A DNA stretch of 64,000 nt. Source: CAZRCZ01 sp964598765 (GTDB taxonomy: Bacteria; Sumerlaeota; Sumerlaeia; MVZB01; JAJFLK01). The notes beneath the pieces were generated by a model that was not told the DNA's origin, ran no database searches, and saw nothing but the letters and a program-made list of their open reading frames with translations. The stretch covers positions 186,001-250,000 of the forward strand of contig CAZRCZ010000001.1 of assembly GCA_964598765.1 (NCBI GenBank), in the 5' to 3' direction. The stretch's first letter is position 1. The number at the start of each line of letters is the position of its first letter. Made by a program: the position numbers and the translations under genes. This document shows positions 50,157-59,126 of the stretch, piece after piece.

Positions 50157-51310
50157 CTTGCTTCAACGGCTTGGGCGTAAACTTCTTCGATTTTCAGCAT
50201 GTTCACCGCGGCGTTCTCCTTTATTCTCATGCGCTCGACGTTGAAAGCGGACGCGGCGCGGCGCAGTTCGGGATTGGAAAGAGCCAAATCAATCTGGCGG
50301 GCGAGTTCCGACGCGGTTCGTTCCTTCAGAAGTAGCGCGTTCTCCCAGCCGTTGACCTTTTGCCGGACATGCTTTTCATAGGCAGGGAGGTCCGCCAAAA
50401 TCGGCAGGCAACCGCAGGCCATTCCTTCGAGCACGGTCAGGGCAAGCAGGTCTTTTTGGGGGAGGGAAACATAAAGGTCGGCAAGATTAAAAACTTCGGC
50501 CATCTCCTTCGGCGAAAGGGTTTGTTCGATCCAGCGAACCGCCGCGCCGCATCCTTGGGCTTCGACGCGCTTTTTCATCGCCGCGAGGAATTCCGGCGCG
50601 GCGCTACAGGCCAGAATAACGAAAACGGCTTGGGGATGAAGACGCAAGATTTCCGGAATCGCTTCGATGAGAATTTCCGCTCCCCAATAGCGATCGAACC
50701 TGCGCGGACTAAAAATTACGGGCGAGTCGCGGGGAATTTTCAGTCGTTCTCTCCACCGCGCGGCCTGCATTTTGTAATCCGAGCGGAATACACTCAAATC
50801 CACTCCCCACGAAAACGCCTGAACTTTTTCCGGCAAAATGCCGTAAAGAATATTAAGAAATTGCGGGAGCGATTCGTCGTTGGCGGTGATTCGATCCGCG
50901 CCGCGCAGGGATCGGGTCAGGATCCATTTCCAAATCGGTCCCTGAAAGGCGTCGTGGTGAATGTCCTTCCCCCAAGGAGTCAGAACTTTGGGATAGGGAC
51001 CCGACCAAGCCGTCGCCAAGCCGCTGTAATAGGCTTCAAATCCATGAACCAAGTCGGGGTCGAAATTGCGAATCAAGGGACGATAATGGAGAAATTTCCA
51101 CAAACTGTTGCCGTGGGGTTTGGGAGTGAGCCGAAAAGCAAGGATGTTGCTCGCCAAATTCCATCGCGGTTCCACGGTTTGAATTCCGGGCAGGCGGGTC
51201 CGTGTGTGCGGATCGGCGATCAACAAGAGCTCGTGGTCGCGCCCCGCGAGGAATTTAATCCAACGTTGAACGTGCAAATTATCGGGGTTGGCGAGTATGG
51301 CAAGACGCAT
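50126..51310 (-). CDS. GT4-family glycosyltransferase
   Basis: 394 residues, GT-B fold. N-terminal acceptor domain (MRLAILANPDNLHVQRWIKF), a FEAYYSGLATAWSGPYPKVL stretch, and a C-terminal donor domain with FSPRRFDRYWGAEILIEAIP, the E-x7-E region LTVLEGMACGCLPILADLPA and a PIL-type ending. It makes a retaining linkage in a cell-surface or storage glycan. Its last residues are encoded by a repeat. It is a single gene between two convergent or divergent neighbours. Confidence 0.88.
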   Translation of the reverse strand: MRLAILANPDNLHVQRWIKFLAGRDHELLLIADPHTRTRLPGIQTVEPRWNLASNILAFRLTPKPHGNSLWKFLHYRPLIRNFDPDLVHGFEAYYSGLATAWSGPYPKVLTPWGKDIHHDAFQGPIWKWILTRSLRGADRITANDESLPQFLNILYGILPEKVQAFSWGVDLSVFRSDYKMQAARWRERLKIPRDSPVIFSPRRFDRYWGAEILIEAIPEILRLHPQAVFVILACSAAPEFLAAMKKRVEAQGCGAAVRWIEQTLSPKEMAEVFNLADLYVSLPQKDLLALTVLEGMACGCLPILADLPAYEKHVRQKVNGWENALLLKERTASELARQIDLALSNPELRRAASAFNVERMRIKENAAVNMLKIEEVYAQAVEARRRAKGERRK

Positions 51311-51375
51311 GAGATTAAAGAGTTTACACCAAAAAAATTGGATTTGAACAGACGTGAATCCAAACTATTGGTTGA

Positions 51376-51428
51376 CAGGTCGGGTCTTATGACCTGAATA
51401 TGGGGTCACCGACTTTTGTAGTCGGTGA
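51376..51428. repeat. Two small hairpins before the secretin operon
   Basis: AGGTC-GGGTCTTAT-GACCT (51,377-51,395) and TCACCGAC-TTTTGTA-GTCGGTGA (51,406-51,428, 8-bp perfect stem). They resemble the TGAA-loop palindromes elsewhere. Confidence 0.6.
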
Positions 51429-51448
51429 TCGGGGGTTGTTGTTAAGTT

Positions 51449-52462
51449 ATGTTTGTTCCCCGAAAGTCCTTGTTCGCCATGCGTTGGTCCGCCCTGCTTT
51501 TGTTGGGTCTCACGGGCGGGTGTTCCTCCTTTTTTCAAAGACTCGAATCAACCAAGAATGGATTTACCCGCGCGACGTTGCGCCATGAATATCGCGCGGC
51601 GATCAAAGCCTACGATCAGGCGGTCAAAACGGGAGCACATGAGGATTATGTCCGCTTGGCGACGCTCTGCGAAAATTTGAATGATCGCTATCCTCCCGAT
51701 TCGCCCCAAAAAGAAGAGGTTCTTTTCTGGCAGGCCAAGGCGCAACTGGCCTTGAAGAATTATCACGATGCCGAGGAGACTTCCAAAGACTATTTGAAGC
51801 TTTACGCCAAGGGTTCGCATCAGGAGGAGATGGCGCAGGATTTGGTCCGCATCAAGGCCGAGCAAGCGGCGCCGAGCGCGGCGGCGGAAGAGCGGCTTCA
51901 AGCCTCCAAGAAAAATCTTGAGCAATTGCTCGCCTTGGAGCGGGAGTATCCGGGCGATCCGAGGATCAAATATTACTTGGGCAACATCTATTACGATTTG
52001 GAGAAATACAAGGAGGCAGGGCGTTACTACTACGAGGCGCAGGCGTTGGAAGCCGCTTACAAAGAAAAGGAATTGATTAAAGAGAGGCTTGCGATCAATG
52101 CCAAGGGTGAGCCAATCGCCCTTGCCCCTTCCGCCGCGCGACAAGCCGAAACCGACCGTAACCCGCTCGTGATTTTCGATCAGACCAACTATTACCAACG
52201 GGACAACACGGACGCCTTTTCGGCGCGGCAAGTTTTCGCCAACGTCACGGGCAAGGTCCGGAATCAGGGTTCGCGTCCGGCGCGAAACGTGGAGATCGAA
52301 GTGCGGTTCTTGAATGCAACCAACGACATTTTGGATTTCCAGACGATTCCCATCGGAACCTTGCACCCGGGCGAAGTGCGGCCCTTCCTCGCCCAAGCGA
52401 GCCATTACAACGACATTCTCAACGTCACGCGGGTTGAGACCTTTGCGAGGGAAGGCCGATGA
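51449..52462 (+). CDS. TPR lipoprotein with C-terminal FxLYD-like domain
   Basis: 337 residues. The signal peptide ends LGLTGGCSS, so Cys is lipidated. TPR-like helices (51-200, e.g. KEEVLFWQAKAQLALKNYHDA and IKYYLGNIYYDLEKYKEAGR, split) are followed by a beta-sandwich FxLYD-type domain (RQVFANVTGKVRNQGSRPARN, VEIEVRFLNATNDILDFQTI). Such domains occur in extracellular or periplasmic assembly factors. The stop overlaps the next start by 4 nt (ATGA) if the first ATG of that gene is used. It probably works with the two secretin proteins. Confidence 0.82.
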   Translation: MFVPRKSLFAMRWSALLLLGLTGGCSSFFQRLESTKNGFTRATLRHEYRAAIKAYDQAVKTGAHEDYVRLATLCENLNDRYPPDSPQKEEVLFWQAKAQLALKNYHDAEETSKDYLKLYAKGSHQEEMAQDLVRIKAEQAAPSAAAEERLQASKKNLEQLLALEREYPGDPRIKYYLGNIYYDLEKYKEAGRYYYEAQALEAAYKEKELIKERLAINAKGEPIALAPSAARQAETDRNPLVIFDQTNYYQRDNTDAFSARQVFANVTGKVRNQGSRPARNVEIEVRFLNATNDILDFQTIPIGTLHPGEVRPFLAQASHYNDILNVTRVETFAREGR

Positions 52463-53550
52463 AGTTTTTTCTCCGTCAAGCCAACCGCCAAGACGCCAAG
52501 ATCGCCGAGGCGTCAAGAAGAAAGCCACGGATTTCGCGGATGGCATTGATCAAGGATCAGGGCTTTATATGTGCCTCCATTCCGTATGACAACGCGCGGG
52601 CTTCAATTGGAAATTACTTGGCGTTCTTGGCGTCCTGGCGGATTTTATCCGTTATGGGATTCATTGGGTTGGGATTTGGCGGAGCGAATCTATTCGCACA
52701 GGCTCCGGCGACGCCGCCCGCGGCTCCGGCTCCCGCCGCGCCCGCAACGACTCCTCCGGCTCCGCCCAAACCGATCCGCCAAGTCCGGGCCGAAATGCGC
52801 ATTCTGGACTGGCAATTGAACAACGCGACCGATTTCGACTTCGCCGTCTTTTACACCGGCAACGGCAACAGCAAGCTTAAGTCCGCCGATCTGACGCTTC
52901 CTTCGCCCATCCCCCTGAGTTCGGCGGCGCGGCTTTTTTTGACGGGACTGGACGCGGGGAACGGAAGCTTCGACGCCGTTATCGAGACGTTGCAAACGGC
53001 GGGCAAGGTCAAGGTTCTTTCCCAGCCCTCCGTCATTCTTTCGGTTTCCGACAAGCCGAAGGACCCCGCCAAGCCCGCGGCGTATGACGCGCAGGTGACG
53101 AGCGGAACGCGCGTTCCCTACGAATCGGCCAAGGCCTTGGGCGTCACCATCGCCACGACGACCGAATATCGGGATACCGGAGTGAAATTGGAGTGCAATG
53201 CCCGCGACATCAAATTTGACGAATTCATCCAATTGGAAATCAACGCCAGTGTAACCGACCTGACGGGATTCATCAATATCGCCAAGACGGCGGCGGGCGA
53301 TCCGTTGCGCGTCCCGGTGTTGGACACCCGCGTGCTTCAGAATCAGGTTTTGGTGCGCGATCGCTCCATCTTCATCTCCGGACTCCTCAAGGCCTCGCGC
53401 GAGATCGAGCGTCATCAGGGCATCCCTTGGATTTCGGAACTTCCCCTTTTGCGCAACGCCTTGGCCAACACGCACAAGGAAACGCAGATCAGCGAATTGG
53501 TGTTTTTGATCAAGCCTGAAATTTTGGCTCCGGTGGAGGTCAAACAATGA
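52459..53550 (+). CDS. Short secretin-domain protein I
   Basis: Open from ATG 52,459 (363 codons). The secretin C-domain is recognisable: IETLQTAGKVKVLSQPSVIL, then TSGTRVPYESAKAL, and RDRSIFISGLLKASREIERHQ with PWISELPLLRNA, ending ISELVFLIKPEI. N0/N1/N2 periplasmic domains are absent, so it is about half a usual secretin. The first 65 codons are almost entirely dispersed repeat (CCAAGACGCC-type at 52,485-52,500 and 52,617-52,641), and the real start may be TTG 52,618 or 52,627 or ATG 52,654; TTG 52,627 would give a signal peptide (MAFLASWRILSVMGFIGL) partly encoded by the repeat. Overlaps the next gene by 4 nt. Confidence 0.8.
   Translation: MKFFLRQANRQDAKIAEASRRKPRISRMALIKDQGFICASIPYDNARASIGNYLAFLASWRILSVMGFIGLGFGGANLFAQAPATPPAAPAPAAPATTPPAPPKPIRQVRAEMRILDWQLNNATDFDFAVFYTGNGNSKLKSADLTLPSPIPLSSAARLFLTGLDAGNGSFDAVIETLQTAGKVKVLSQPSVILSVSDKPKDPAKPAAYDAQVTSGTRVPYESAKALGVTIATTTEYRDTGVKLECNARDIKFDEFIQLEINASVTDLTGFINIAKTAAGDPLRVPVLDTRVLQNQVLVRDRSIFISGLLKASREIERHQGIPWISELPLLRNALANTHKETQISELVFLIKPEILAPVEVKQ
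52485..52641. repeat. CCAAGACGCC-type inverted pair inside the secretin-I open frame
   Basis: CCGCCAAGACGCCAAG (52,485-52,500) and CTTGGCGTTCTTGGCG..CCTGGCGG (52,617-52,641) face each other. A CCACGGATTTCGCGGATGG element (52,531) lies between, matching the 12,237 copy. All of it is open in the secretin frame. Confidence 0.8.
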
Positions 53551-54530
53551 GACGCCGGGTTCTTGCTTTGACCTTGGCCATGTCGGCGCTGGCGGCGCGA
53601 TGGCCGCTCCTCGCCGACGATAATGCTCCGCCGTTGGACAAGCTGGATCGGAGCGCCGAGTGGCTCAACGACAAGAGCGTTCACATGATCGCCATCGAGG
53701 TTCTGGTGGTTGAAGTCAACGAAGGGAAAACGCGCGATCTGGGAGTTCATTACGGGTTCGCCAGCGATGACGTGGATCGCGTGGTTCAAGGGGCGGATAT
53801 TCTGTTTGGATCGCCGCTGACCGCCGTTTCCGTTCCGAAGCTCGTCACGGATCCCTTGGGGCAAACCTCCGTTGGATTTACCCCCAAGCTTCCGGGTTTG
53901 GGAATCAATCTGGCCGGCATGAACGTCGGAAGCGGAGTGATGTCGCTCAAGTTGCGCCTCCTCCTCGATCAAGGTCAGGCGAAGATCATGACACGCCCGA
54001 TCATTCTTGCGCTAAGCGGGACGTCCACGGTTCTTCAAGTCGGCACGAAAGTTCCGTATCAGGACATTGACACGCTGGGGAAACTCATCGTGAGCGAGGG
54101 AAACGTCGGATTGAACATGGAAGTCAAACCGACGATTCTCGATCTGGCCAACCAGACCGTCGAGTTGGACATCACCAAGGTGGAGGTCAGTTCCCTATCC
54201 AATTTCATCACGACGCAGAACGTCAACCGTCCTGTCTTCGACAAAGCCGACACGCGCACGAAAGTCACGCTCAAGGGAGGCGAGACATTTCAGTTAAGCA
54301 GTCTGAAGGGGCGGCGAACGATTGAGAACCGGGAAGGCATTCCGGTTTTGATGCACATTCCCTATCTGGGTCGGCTTTTTTCGAGCCATCACGAAGTGAT
54401 CGAGGCGGTGGACGTGCTTTTCTTCGTCACGCCTCACATCGTTCCTCCCGGACAGAATGTTCTCCTTCCCTACGACTTTCAACACGGCAAAGACCTTGTT
54501 CAGCAAGGTCTTGCCCTTCCGGAGAAATAG
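53547..54530 (+). CDS. Short secretin-domain protein II
   Basis: 327 residues from ATG 53,547, overlapping the previous stop by 4 nt. Signal peptide (LALTLAMSALAARWPLLA). The secretin domain includes MIAIEVLVVEVNEGKTRDLG (N3-like), LRLLLDQGQAKIMTRPIILA, SGTSTVLQVGTKVPYQDID and the C-terminal VPYLGRLFSSHHEVIEAVDV-type strand (LMHIPYLGRLF, then VLFFVTPHIVPP). Like its neighbour it lacks N-terminal ring domains beyond one. The two proteins may form one mixed ring or separate pores. Confidence 0.85.
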   Translation: MRRRVLALTLAMSALAARWPLLADDNAPPLDKLDRSAEWLNDKSVHMIAIEVLVVEVNEGKTRDLGVHYGFASDDVDRVVQGADILFGSPLTAVSVPKLVTDPLGQTSVGFTPKLPGLGINLAGMNVGSGVMSLKLRLLLDQGQAKIMTRPIILALSGTSTVLQVGTKVPYQDIDTLGKLIVSEGNVGLNMEVKPTILDLANQTVELDITKVEVSSLSNFITTQNVNRPVFDKADTRTKVTLKGGETFQLSSLKGRRTIENREGIPVLMHIPYLGRLFSSHHEVIEAVDVLFFVTPHIVPPGQNVLLPYDFQHGKDLVQQGLALPEK

Positions 54531-54638
54531 AGCCGATCCGATTTTTCCGGCAATATTCAGGACAATATTTTTCACCCAAAGGCTGATTAAAACTTCACAC
54601 ATGAATTGGCGCGATCACAATTCATCGGAGGAATCATT

Positions 54639-55784
54639 TTGATTTTGTTGACGCGATTCAAGCGTCTGTCTCCGTTCAAGCGGATCATGATCGGCGCACT
54701 GGCTTTTATTTTCCTTGTCGTCGCGGGCTTCAGCGGAGTCGTGGCGATTCAAGCCCGGATCAATCAGGAATTCTTCGCCAATCAGGCGGCGGAGACGCTC
54801 CGGGTGATGTTCGGCGAGAAATTCGTCGCCCGTCTCGAAACGCGGGTCTATCGAACCAAGGAACGGGTGCGCAAGTATCTCTACGCCCGACCGGGAGAGG
54901 CGATCCCGGAAGTTTTGGAGGCGGTGGAGTCCTCGCGTCCTTTTGCGCTCGCGTCTTCCGACTCCGCGCCGCGCGATCCGGCATTTCCGCCGCCCGCGAC
55001 TGTGATGATTCAGTCACCGCCGATGAAGAACGAGGGGAACTGGACGGAATTGAAGGCAAAAAAATCAGGAATGTTTACCGCGCAAATCCGCCCCGATGAG
55101 AGGGACGTCTCCAAATTGGCGGATTTGATTGCGATTGATTTGACGCAGTTGAAAATCGTTTTTGTGCCCGGAACCGAAATTACCGAGAAAGATGATCTGT
55201 CTCGAATTCCAAAGGGGGAGATGGATGGTCTCGTGGCTGTCTTCAACGGGGGATTTCGCAGTCATCACACTTTGACCATGGGGCAGAGGAAAAACGGCGT
55301 CGAATTCGGCGAATTGCAGGATGACCTTGCCGCGATCATCATGCCCGCCGACGGAGCAACCCGAATTTTGAAATGGGACAAAGCGACGGCTGAAAAGTAT
55401 GCCGCGGCGGACGTGAGGCAAAATCTGATGATGCTGGTGGATGATGGAAAGATCGAAGCCGATTTCTTGGATGAGAAGCATCTCGACTACGCAACGTATC
55501 GGACGGGATTGGGAATCACGGACGACAACCGATGGCTGATTTACGCCGGCGGCGATAATCTGAAACTCACGGACGTCGCCCGCGCCCTCAAGTTGGCCCA
55601 TTGCAACCACGCCTCATTTTTGGATCAAAACACCGGGAACGTCATGTTTGAGATCGCTTCGGGCGACGCGATCCCGCCCGTCTTGCGGGGAATCAATCCG
55701 AGGTTGCATCACGAAAAGTATCGAAAATTTTTCGAGGGAAGCGACCGCGATTTCTTTTATATTGTTCAACGGTCCCGTTCTTGA
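54639..55784 (+). CDS. Membrane-anchored phosphodiester glycosidase-like (NAGPA) protein
   Basis: 381 residues from TTG 54,639, with GGAGG 7 nt upstream; an in-frame TTG at 54,606 has no site. One membrane helix (FKRIMIGALAFIFLVVAGF) anchors a periplasmic domain. The C-terminal half matches NAGPA: VAVFNGGFRSHHTLTMG with the catalytic-site Asn-Gly-Gly-Phe, then RTGLGITDDNRWLIYAGGD. Characterised relatives remove GlcNAc from phosphodiester links; bacterial members are often in exopolysaccharide or wall-modification clusters. It follows the secretin pair by 75 bp on the same strand and may act on a glycan that passes through. Confidence 0.82.
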   Translation: MILLTRFKRLSPFKRIMIGALAFIFLVVAGFSGVVAIQARINQEFFANQAAETLRVMFGEKFVARLETRVYRTKERVRKYLYARPGEAIPEVLEAVESSRPFALASSDSAPRDPAFPPPATVMIQSPPMKNEGNWTELKAKKSGMFTAQIRPDERDVSKLADLIAIDLTQLKIVFVPGTEITEKDDLSRIPKGEMDGLVAVFNGGFRSHHTLTMGQRKNGVEFGELQDDLAAIIMPADGATRILKWDKATAEKYAAADVRQNLMMLVDDGKIEADFLDEKHLDYATYRTGLGITDDNRWLIYAGGDNLKLTDVARALKLAHCNHASFLDQNTGNVMFEIASGDAIPPVLRGINPRLHHEKYRKFFEGSDRDFFYIVQRSRS

Positions 55785-55826
55785 TTTCGGAAGGGGCAAT
55801 CGCGGCGAGCGTGGAGGTTTTCCAAA

Positions 55827-57263
55827 TTGACCGAACAACAATTCCAATTCAGGTCCAAGACGCCACCCAAATGGATCTTGGCGATCATCGTCGGGCTGGC
55901 CTTGCTGGGGTTCGGCATCCGCTATGGGTTACGCGTTTACCATGATCCCGACGTTCGGCAACGGCTGAAATCGTGGTCCAAGAAGCGGCATTACAAACGC
56001 TTGGCCGCCGAACGAGAGGCAACGAACAAAGGCACGTCCGCCCCGGTAGAGCGTCCTTCTTCGGCGGAGATCGCGGAGTTATCCAAAGCGCCGTCGTGGC
56101 CCGATTATCGCGGACCGCATCGGGATGGAATCAGCGAGGACACAGGACTCTTGAAAGCGTGGCCGAAGGGAGGACCACCGGAGTTGTATCGTCGCCCCAT
56201 CGGGCCCGGTTGGGCATCCTTCGCCATCGGCTTTCAACGCGCCTACACGATTGAACAGCGCGAGGACAAAGAATCGGTCTCTTGCTCCGATTTCGCCACG
56301 GGAAAAGAATTGTGGAGCTACGATTATCCCGCGATGTTTGAGGAGGAGCGGGCGGGGGAAGGACCCCACGCCACGCCGACGCTGGACGGGGATCGTCTTT
56401 ACACCCTTGGCGGTTCGGGCGAACTGAATTGTCTCGACGCTTTCACGGGAAATAAGTTGTGGGGAGAAAACATTCTGACGGAGACGGATTCGGAGAATTT
56501 GGAATGGGGGATCAGCGGGTCCCCGCTTGTCGTGGAGGACAAGGTTTTCGTGACCGCGTCGGGAACCGAAGGGAAGCCGTCGCTTCTCGCCTACGACAAG
56601 ATGACGGGAAAGTTACTGAAGAAATCCCTGACCCAATCGCAGGGCTACACCTCCCTGATGCTGGTCACCATGGCGGGTAAACGGCAACTTCTCAACTTCG
56701 CGGGGGATCATCTCTTCGGTCTTGATTTGGAATCGGGCGAACCGTTGTGGGAATTTCTCTGGGAAACGCACCACGGAATTCACTGCGCCCAGCCGCTTCT
56801 GGCGGATGAGGATCGGGTCTTCATTTCATCCGCCTATGCGAAGGGTTGCTCGTTGGTTAAAATCAAGCCGACTCCAAGCGGTCCATGGACCGCCGAGGCG
56901 GTCTGGACCAATATCAACATGAAAAGCAAATTCAATTCCCCCCTTCTGCGAGATGGATGCATTTATGGATTTGACGAGCAAATTCTTACCTGTCTCGACT
57001 TGAAAACCGGCGAACGGAAATGGAAGGACGGACGCTATGGCCACGGGCAGATGATTTACGCCGACGGCAATTTGATCGTCGTGGGGGATCAAGGGGAATG
57101 CGCTTTGGTCAAGGCGACGCCTGAATCTTATCAGGAGATCAGCAAGTTCGAACCGCTCCATGACAAAACGTGGAACAATCCCGCTCTGGCCGGAGGACAT
57201 TTGCTTTTGCGCAATGGACGGGAAATGGCTTGCTTTGATTTGAACGATCAACATGCGAAATAA
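55827..57263 (+). CDS. Membrane-anchored PQQ-like beta-propeller protein
   Basis: 478 residues from TTG 55,827, with GGAGG upstream. One N-terminal membrane helix (WILAIIVGLALLGFGIRYG) is followed by a basic stretch and a beta-propeller of PQQ-repeat blades (GKELWSYDYP, GNKLWGENIL, GEPLWEFLW, GERKWKDG). PQQ cofactor residues are not identifiable; the fold is used widely for protein-protein scaffolding, as in BamB. Such proteins with a PSWPDYRGPHRDG start are abundant in PVC bacteria. It is the last gene of the run from 51.4 kb. Confidence 0.82.
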   Translation: MTEQQFQFRSKTPPKWILAIIVGLALLGFGIRYGLRVYHDPDVRQRLKSWSKKRHYKRLAAEREATNKGTSAPVERPSSAEIAELSKAPSWPDYRGPHRDGISEDTGLLKAWPKGGPPELYRRPIGPGWASFAIGFQRAYTIEQREDKESVSCSDFATGKELWSYDYPAMFEEERAGEGPHATPTLDGDRLYTLGGSGELNCLDAFTGNKLWGENILTETDSENLEWGISGSPLVVEDKVFVTASGTEGKPSLLAYDKMTGKLLKKSLTQSQGYTSLMLVTMAGKRQLLNFAGDHLFGLDLESGEPLWEFLWETHHGIHCAQPLLADEDRVFISSAYAKGCSLVKIKPTPSGPWTAEAVWTNINMKSKFNSPLLRDGCIYGFDEQILTCLDLKTGERKWKDGRYGHGQMIYADGNLIVVGDQGECALVKATPESYQEISKFEPLHDKTWNNPALAGGHLLLRNGREMACFDLNDQHAK

Positions 57264-57273
57264 AGAATCCTAT

Positions 57274-57305
57274 TCTCTGCGTCTCCGTGTCTCGGTGGTA
57301 AATCT
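57274..57305 (-). repeat. CACAGAG-type repeat
   Basis: TCTCTGCGTCTCCGTGTCTC followed by GGTGGTAAATCTT, in the spacer before the ceramidase gene. Confidence 0.7.
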
Positions 57306-57361
57306 TGGGGATCACAATTGACATGAATGCGGAGGTTGGAGATTCTTGCGGTTGCAGGTGA

Positions 57362-57400
57362 AAGCAAGATTACGATTAAGATTAGGATTAGGATTAGGAG
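57362..57400 (+). repeat. AAGATT hexamer array
   Basis: AAGCAAGATTACGATTAAGA continuing TTAGGATTAGGATTAGG, hexamer units before ATG 57,417. Same family as 23,631, 38,241 and 61,126. Confidence 0.8.
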
Positions 57401-57416
57401 TGGAGGAGGCTATCGG

Positions 57417-59126
57417 ATGAGCTACGGAAAATTAATGTTGCTCGCGGTTGGCATGATGGGAGGGATGGCATATCCTTGCGTGGCTCAAGTTCCAAAGGGA
57501 AAAGTTCCGTCCGGCGCGGCGGAGGCCGTCGTGTCTTATCACGGCTTGGTCCCGGGCGTGGACAATCACGAAAAAGTTCGCAAAGTCATGGGGGAGCCGT
57601 TTTACGAGGGATTTTGGTATAACTACAAAATTTATTATCACTCGCAAGGGCGTCCTGATCTGATTGACGTCGTTCAGCTTCATGGAAAGAATCCGGGCGA
57701 TTTGATCGGCGATATTGAATCCGCGAGCATTCCGGAGGGATTGGAAATGGGCGCGAAAATTCGCGCCAAACTGGGCGAGCCGGAATTTGAGCTTAGGATG
57801 GCGACGTGGATATTGTTCGATTACAGCGAAAAGGGAGTCCGGTTTGCGCTTTCGCCCGATGACAAAACCATCGGCGTCGTCTATATCCCGCGAGGAACGG
57901 TGCGCGTTCATTCCGGCGAGCGGCATCTGTTGGACATCAGCAAGCTTCGCCAAGGGCCTCAACCCAAACCGGCCAATCCCGCCAAACCTGAAAATTTGAA
58001 AGTCGGCGTTTCGGAAGTCGTTTTTAGCCCTACGGGCCCCGATTGGCTCGGTCCCATGCAAAAATTTGCGGTCCATGACGATCTCAAGGCGCGGACGGCG
58101 GTCTTTAGCGACGGCAAGGTGACCGTCGCGCTGGTCGGAGCCGATTTGTTCGGCGCGGGTTGGGACGATTTGAACGTCATCCGCGAGGCGGCGAAAAAGA
58201 TCGGCGTGGACAACACGATCATCGGCATGGCGCACAATCACGCCGGAGGGGACACGATCGGCGTTTATGGTTTTTATCCGAAGGAATACGTTGCGCACGT
58301 TCAACAGCAGATCATCCAGGGAATCACCGAGGCGCATGACAAGATGCAACCGGTGGCGGAGCTTCGCGTCGCCTCCAAGGAAATGCCGATGGACGGCGGA
58401 CGGGTGATTGGGCTGATCCGCAACGCGCGGAATCCCGGAATCATTGATCCGACGATCAATCTCATTCAGGCAACTGGCGCGGACGGCAAACCGATTGTGA
58501 CGCTCGTAAATTTCGCCTGTCACGTCGAATCGCTGATGCTGGGCGCGAAGGAAATCAGCGCCGATTTTCCGGGATACATGTGCGATCAAATGAAGTCGGA
58601 CGGACTTGGTCAGGCGATATTTCTGAATGGCGCGCTCGGCGGCATGGTGAGCGGCGACAACAAGGCGCGGACGCATGAGTCGTCAAAAGAGATGGGGCTT
58701 CAACTGGCGGCGATTGTAAAGGACTTGGCCAAGTCGGCGCAACCTCCGGCGAAATTCAATTTCAGCGCGGAGACGCGCCGAGTTGAAATTCCGATGACGA
58801 ATCCGAATTTTATCCCGCTCTATAAACGGGGAATCCGCAAGCTTTACGGCGGACGGGTCCTGACCGACATGCAATACATTCGACTCGGCGAGGCGCAAAT
58901 CGTCACGTTGCCGGGCGAGCTTCTGCCAGAGGTGAGTTACGAAATTCTGGAGAAGATGGAAGGGTTCCCCCGGATTTTGGTCGGACTCGCCAACGATGAG
59001 CTGGGCTACATGATCCCTCCGTATGATTTCCGCGAGGATTCGTATGAGGAAACAATGTCGCAAGGTCCGGCGACGGCTCCGATCGTGCGCGACACGGCGA
59101 TTCGGATGGTGACGGGAATCAAATGA
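57417..59126 (+). CDS. Exported neutral/alkaline ceramidase-like hydrolase
   Basis: 569 residues from ATG 57,417, with GGAGGAGG 8-9 nt upstream; a longer frame from 57,327 runs through the hexamer repeat and is rejected. Signal peptide (MLLAVGMMGGMAYPCVAQ). Residues 30-170 are a separate N-terminal domain. The rest matches neutral ceramidase: the zinc-site segment IGMAHNHAGGDTIGVYG, NFACHVESLMLGA, FLNGALGGMVSGDN and LPGELLPEVSYE. Ceramidases split sphingolipid amides; bacterial relatives also include peptidase-like members, so substrate is open. It overlaps the following hydrolase by 4 nt, suggesting coupled lipid breakdown. Confidence 0.8.
   Translation: MSYGKLMLLAVGMMGGMAYPCVAQVPKGKVPSGAAEAVVSYHGLVPGVDNHEKVRKVMGEPFYEGFWYNYKIYYHSQGRPDLIDVVQLHGKNPGDLIGDIESASIPEGLEMGAKIRAKLGEPEFELRMATWILFDYSEKGVRFALSPDDKTIGVVYIPRGTVRVHSGERHLLDISKLRQGPQPKPANPAKPENLKVGVSEVVFSPTGPDWLGPMQKFAVHDDLKARTAVFSDGKVTVALVGADLFGAGWDDLNVIREAAKKIGVDNTIIGMAHNHAGGDTIGVYGFYPKEYVAHVQQQIIQGITEAHDKMQPVAELRVASKEMPMDGGRVIGLIRNARNPGIIDPTINLIQATGADGKPIVTLVNFACHVESLMLGAKEISADFPGYMCDQMKSDGLGQAIFLNGALGGMVSGDNKARTHESSKEMGLQLAAIVKDLAKSAQPPAKFNFSAETRRVEIPMTNPNFIPLYKRGIRKLYGGRVLTDMQYIRLGEAQIVTLPGELLPEVSYEILEKMEGFPRILVGLANDELGYMIPPYDFREDSYEETMSQGPATAPIVRDTAIRMVTGIK

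Noticed and set aside
57327..57416. N-terminal extension of the ceramidase-like protein
   Set aside because: It is made of hexamer repeat and a strong ribosome-binding site favours ATG 57,417.
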